From Sulfurisphaera tokodaii str. 7 (GTDB lineage Archaea; Thermoproteota; Thermoprotei_A; Sulfolobales; Sulfolobaceae), in contig NC_003106.2 in NCBI RefSeq assembly GCF_000011205.1, positions 310,001-374,000 of the forward strand: a stretch of 64,000 bases of DNA, in the 5' to 3' direction. Each line of letters opens with the position of its first letter. The stretch's first letter is position 1. A model generated the notes under the pieces. The model was not told where the DNA came from. It saw nothing but the letters and a program-made list of their open reading frames with translations, and did no database searches. This document shows, one piece after another, positions 62,607 to 64,000 of this stretch. The position numbers and the translations under genes were made by a program.

Positions 62607-62906
62607 TTCTATTATTATGATGTTAGATTCTGGGTAACCCATTTTCATAAGAAGTTCTTTTACTCTTTCTCTGTGATCTCCTTGTAATTCTATTTTTCCA
62701 TTTTTAACTGTTCCGCCTGCAGCAAGCTTTGATTTGAGTTCTGAGGCTATTTTCTTTAATTCTACATCAGAACCAGAAAGGCCTTCTATTATTGTTACTT
62801 CTTTTCCATATCTTCTTTTTTCTACTTTTATTTTTATGAATTGTTCTTCTTTATTTAATTGTTCACAAATTTCGGGTGGTAGACCTCCACACAGATTATC
62901 AGACAT
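62604..62906 (-). CDS. Translation initiation factor aIF1 (SUI1)
   Basis: The product begins [21 protein letters not shown] and has [20 protein letters not shown], with the SUI1 fold finishing in [23 protein letters not shown]. aIF1 keeps start-codon selection stringent. The start ATG at 62906 (100 residues) fits the family better than the ATG two codons earlier. Given the odd start codons seen in this window, the aIF1 sequence itself looks ordinary. Confidence 0.93.
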   Translation of the reverse strand: MSDNLCGGLPPEICEQLNKEEQFIKIKVEKRRYGKEVTIIEGLSGSDVELKKIASELKSKLAAGGTVKNGKIELQGDHRERVKELLMKMGYPESNIIIIE

Positions 62907-62991
62907 TCTCAAAGATTTTTATTGTATTTGGGATTTTTCAACTTTTCTGTTAACAGTTAGGTTTTTAATTATGAGGTTTTTATTATCTTTT

Positions 62992-63138
62992 ATGGCAAAA
63001 TATAGGTGTGGTAACTGTTGGAGAGAATTTGATGATGAACAATTAAGAGCTCTTCCAGGTGTGAGATGTCCTTATTGCGGCTATAAAATAATCTATATGG
63101 TAAGAAAACCTACAGTAAAGGTTGTTAAAGCGATCTAG
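62992..63138 (+). CDS. rpoP: RNA polymerase subunit Rpo12 (RpoP)
   Basis: A 48-residue protein [17 protein letters not shown]...[17 protein letters not shown] with a zinc ribbon of the Rpb12 type. It sits in the Rpo3/10/11/12 assembly platform. The ATG at 62992 is used rather than the in-frame ATG at 62971, whose extra residues are hydrophobic and absent in homologues. Its end overlaps the convergent agmatinase-like gene by 14 bp. Confidence 0.92.
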   Translation: MAKYRCGNCWREFDDEQLRALPGVRCPYCGYKIIYMVRKPTVKVVKAI

Positions 63139-64000
63139 CCTTATAAATCTGGGCAGATGTTTCTAAGATTATTCTGGCTCCTAATACTGAAGTTATTCCA
63201 GATGGATCATGAGGTGGTGAAACTTCTACTACATCAAAGCCTACAACTCTTTTATCTATTATAAGCGATATAATATCTAGTACTGTAGTTGGGTCTAATC
63301 CTTCAGGCTCTGGAGTAGCTACACCTGGAGCATATGCTGGATCTATTCCATCCATATCATATGTTACATAGATTTTTTCACAATCTCTGAAATTGTTAAC
63401 AATTTTCTTTGCAGTCTCTCTTACTCCTAATAATCTTATTTGATGTGGTGTAAGATAAGCTATTCCGTTTTTATTTGCGTAATCTAATTCTTCTTTAGAG
63501 ACAGCTCTTGTAGCTATTTCCATTATTTTAACTCCCTGTTCTGATATTCGTCTCATAACACAAGCGTGGTCGTATTTATAACCCATGTATTCATCTCTAA
63601 GGTCTAGATGTGCGTCAATACTAAGTACACAGTCTGGTTTAATTCCTCTTACAGTTCCTACAGTTACAGAATGTTCTCCACCTATACCTATTATTATTTT
63701 TCCTTTTTCGGCAAAATAACTAGTTACGTCTGATATTCTTCTTATATTTTCTTCTACATCAGAGGGATGCATTACTACATCTCCTACATCATTAAACCCT
63801 ACTTCTCCCATATCTATTCCAGTTCTTATAGAATAAAACTCAATAAATTGTGCGTACTCTCTTATGGTAGATGGTGCAAATCTGGAACCTGGTCTGAAAC
63901 TACTTGTTATATCTAATGGTAGACCAATTATAACAAATGGAGATGTTGGTTTATTAAATCCGGCAAATAATCTACTATTTTCATTTAAGTATAGTAACCT
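63125..64000 (-). CDS. speB: Agmatinase-like ureohydrolase (5-prime end outside window)
   Basis: Manganese ureohydrolase that releases urea from agmatine or arginine-like substrates. [36 protein letters not shown] and [25 protein letters not shown] supply the metal ligands. The frame stays open past the ATG at 63811, and upstream residues ([27 protein letters not shown]) are family-typical, so it runs to or past 64000. In Sulfolobus polyamine synthesis it could convert aminopropyl-agmatine to spermidine, linking to speE at 56 kb. Substrate is unproven. Confidence 0.9.
   Translation of the reverse strand, partial: RLLYLNENSRLFAGFNKPTSPFVIIGLPLDITSSFRPGSRFAPSTIREYAQFIEFYSIRTGIDMGEVGFNDVGDVVMHPSDVEENIRRISDVTSYFAEKGKIIIGIGGEHSVTVGTVRGIKPDCVLSIDAHLDLRDEYMGYKYDHACVMRRISEQGVKIMEIATRAVSKEELDYANKNGIAYLTPHQIRLLGVRETAKKIVNNFRDCEKIYVTYDMDGIDPAYAPGVATPEPEGLDPTTVLDIISLIIDKRVVGFDVVEVSPPHDPSGITSVLGARIILETSAQIYKARSL

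Overview
The window is AT-rich archaeal chromosome of the Sulfolobales type, and its proteins look most like Sulfurisphaera (Sulfolobus) tokodaii. The evidence is a thermosome beta subunit beside a truncated TFB3, PAN with a short PsmB, a fused fructose-bisphosphate aldolase/phosphatase, aCPSF1, EgsA, Orc1/Cdc6-1 with ORB-type origin repeats, intron-bearing tRNAs and GGTGA ribosome binding sites. The species name is recognition from memory, not a database match.

Layout. 1-13.4 kb: purine genes (purP end, purA), a flavoprotein, a siroheme-decarboxylase-like fusion, then a long minus-strand run (NSUN methylase, PUA-like protein, radA, HIT protein, ilvA, pheA) with a probable C/D-box guide RNA lying across the HIT-ilvA junction; next a plus-strand group (CYTH protein, SAM hydrolase, nadM, thioesterase), then DUF99 and orc1/cdc6-1. 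13.45-13.75 kb: a replication origin with three ORB repeats. 13.7-18.5 kb: tRNA-Ala with a viral integrase footprint, a SWIM-type protein, elf1, GGGP synthase, Sec61-beta/SecG, RNase P RNA, tsr3, an Lrp-type RAM protein, tiaS and tRNA-Arg. 18.5-25.4 kb: an integrated pRN-type plasmid bounded by 44-bp direct att repeats, with an undivided tyrosine integrase, a 1.2-kb non-coding region rich in palindromes, a primase-polymerase/helicase RepA, three small or regulatory genes and an iteron array. 25.4-45 kb: dense housekeeping (ABCE1, FBPA/P, S17e, thermosome, TFB3, HisRS, proteasome beta, Rpo8, Sm protein, split archaeosine TGT, PAN, MBF1, HflX, Trm56, TFE, a C5 methyltransferase). 45.2-48.9 kb: an accessory patch with a decayed PaREP1 gene, a HEPN-MNT pair and an MFS transporter. 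49-64 kb: a frameshifted membrane gene, ahcY, tRNA-Met, -Tyr, -Val, -Ser, -Leu and -Glu (five with introns), aCPSF1, EgsA, FKBP, L37e, SpeE, a nucleotidyltransferase-fold protein, a formate-dehydrogenase-like enzyme, TFB1, aIF1, Rpo12 and an agmatinase-like protein.

Mobile DNA. Three N-terminal fragments of SSV-virus-type integrase, int(N), sit antisense against tRNA 3-prime ends (Ala, Arg, Val-GAC), recording at least three past integrations. At tRNA-Arg the plasmid attR lies between the plasmid and the older viral fragment, so the order of events can be read: virus first, plasmid second.

Most unusual signal. Five genes (pheA, nadM, tiaS, trm56 and a nucleotidyltransferase-like gene) have intact, conserved N-termini but no ATG, GTG or TTG in a position that preserves them. 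Two of them, nadM (CTG) and the nucleotidyltransferase-like gene (ATA), have a GGTGA motif exactly 6 nt upstream of the proposed codon. This points to real non-NTG/CTG initiation in this organism, or to under-annotated 5-prime ends.
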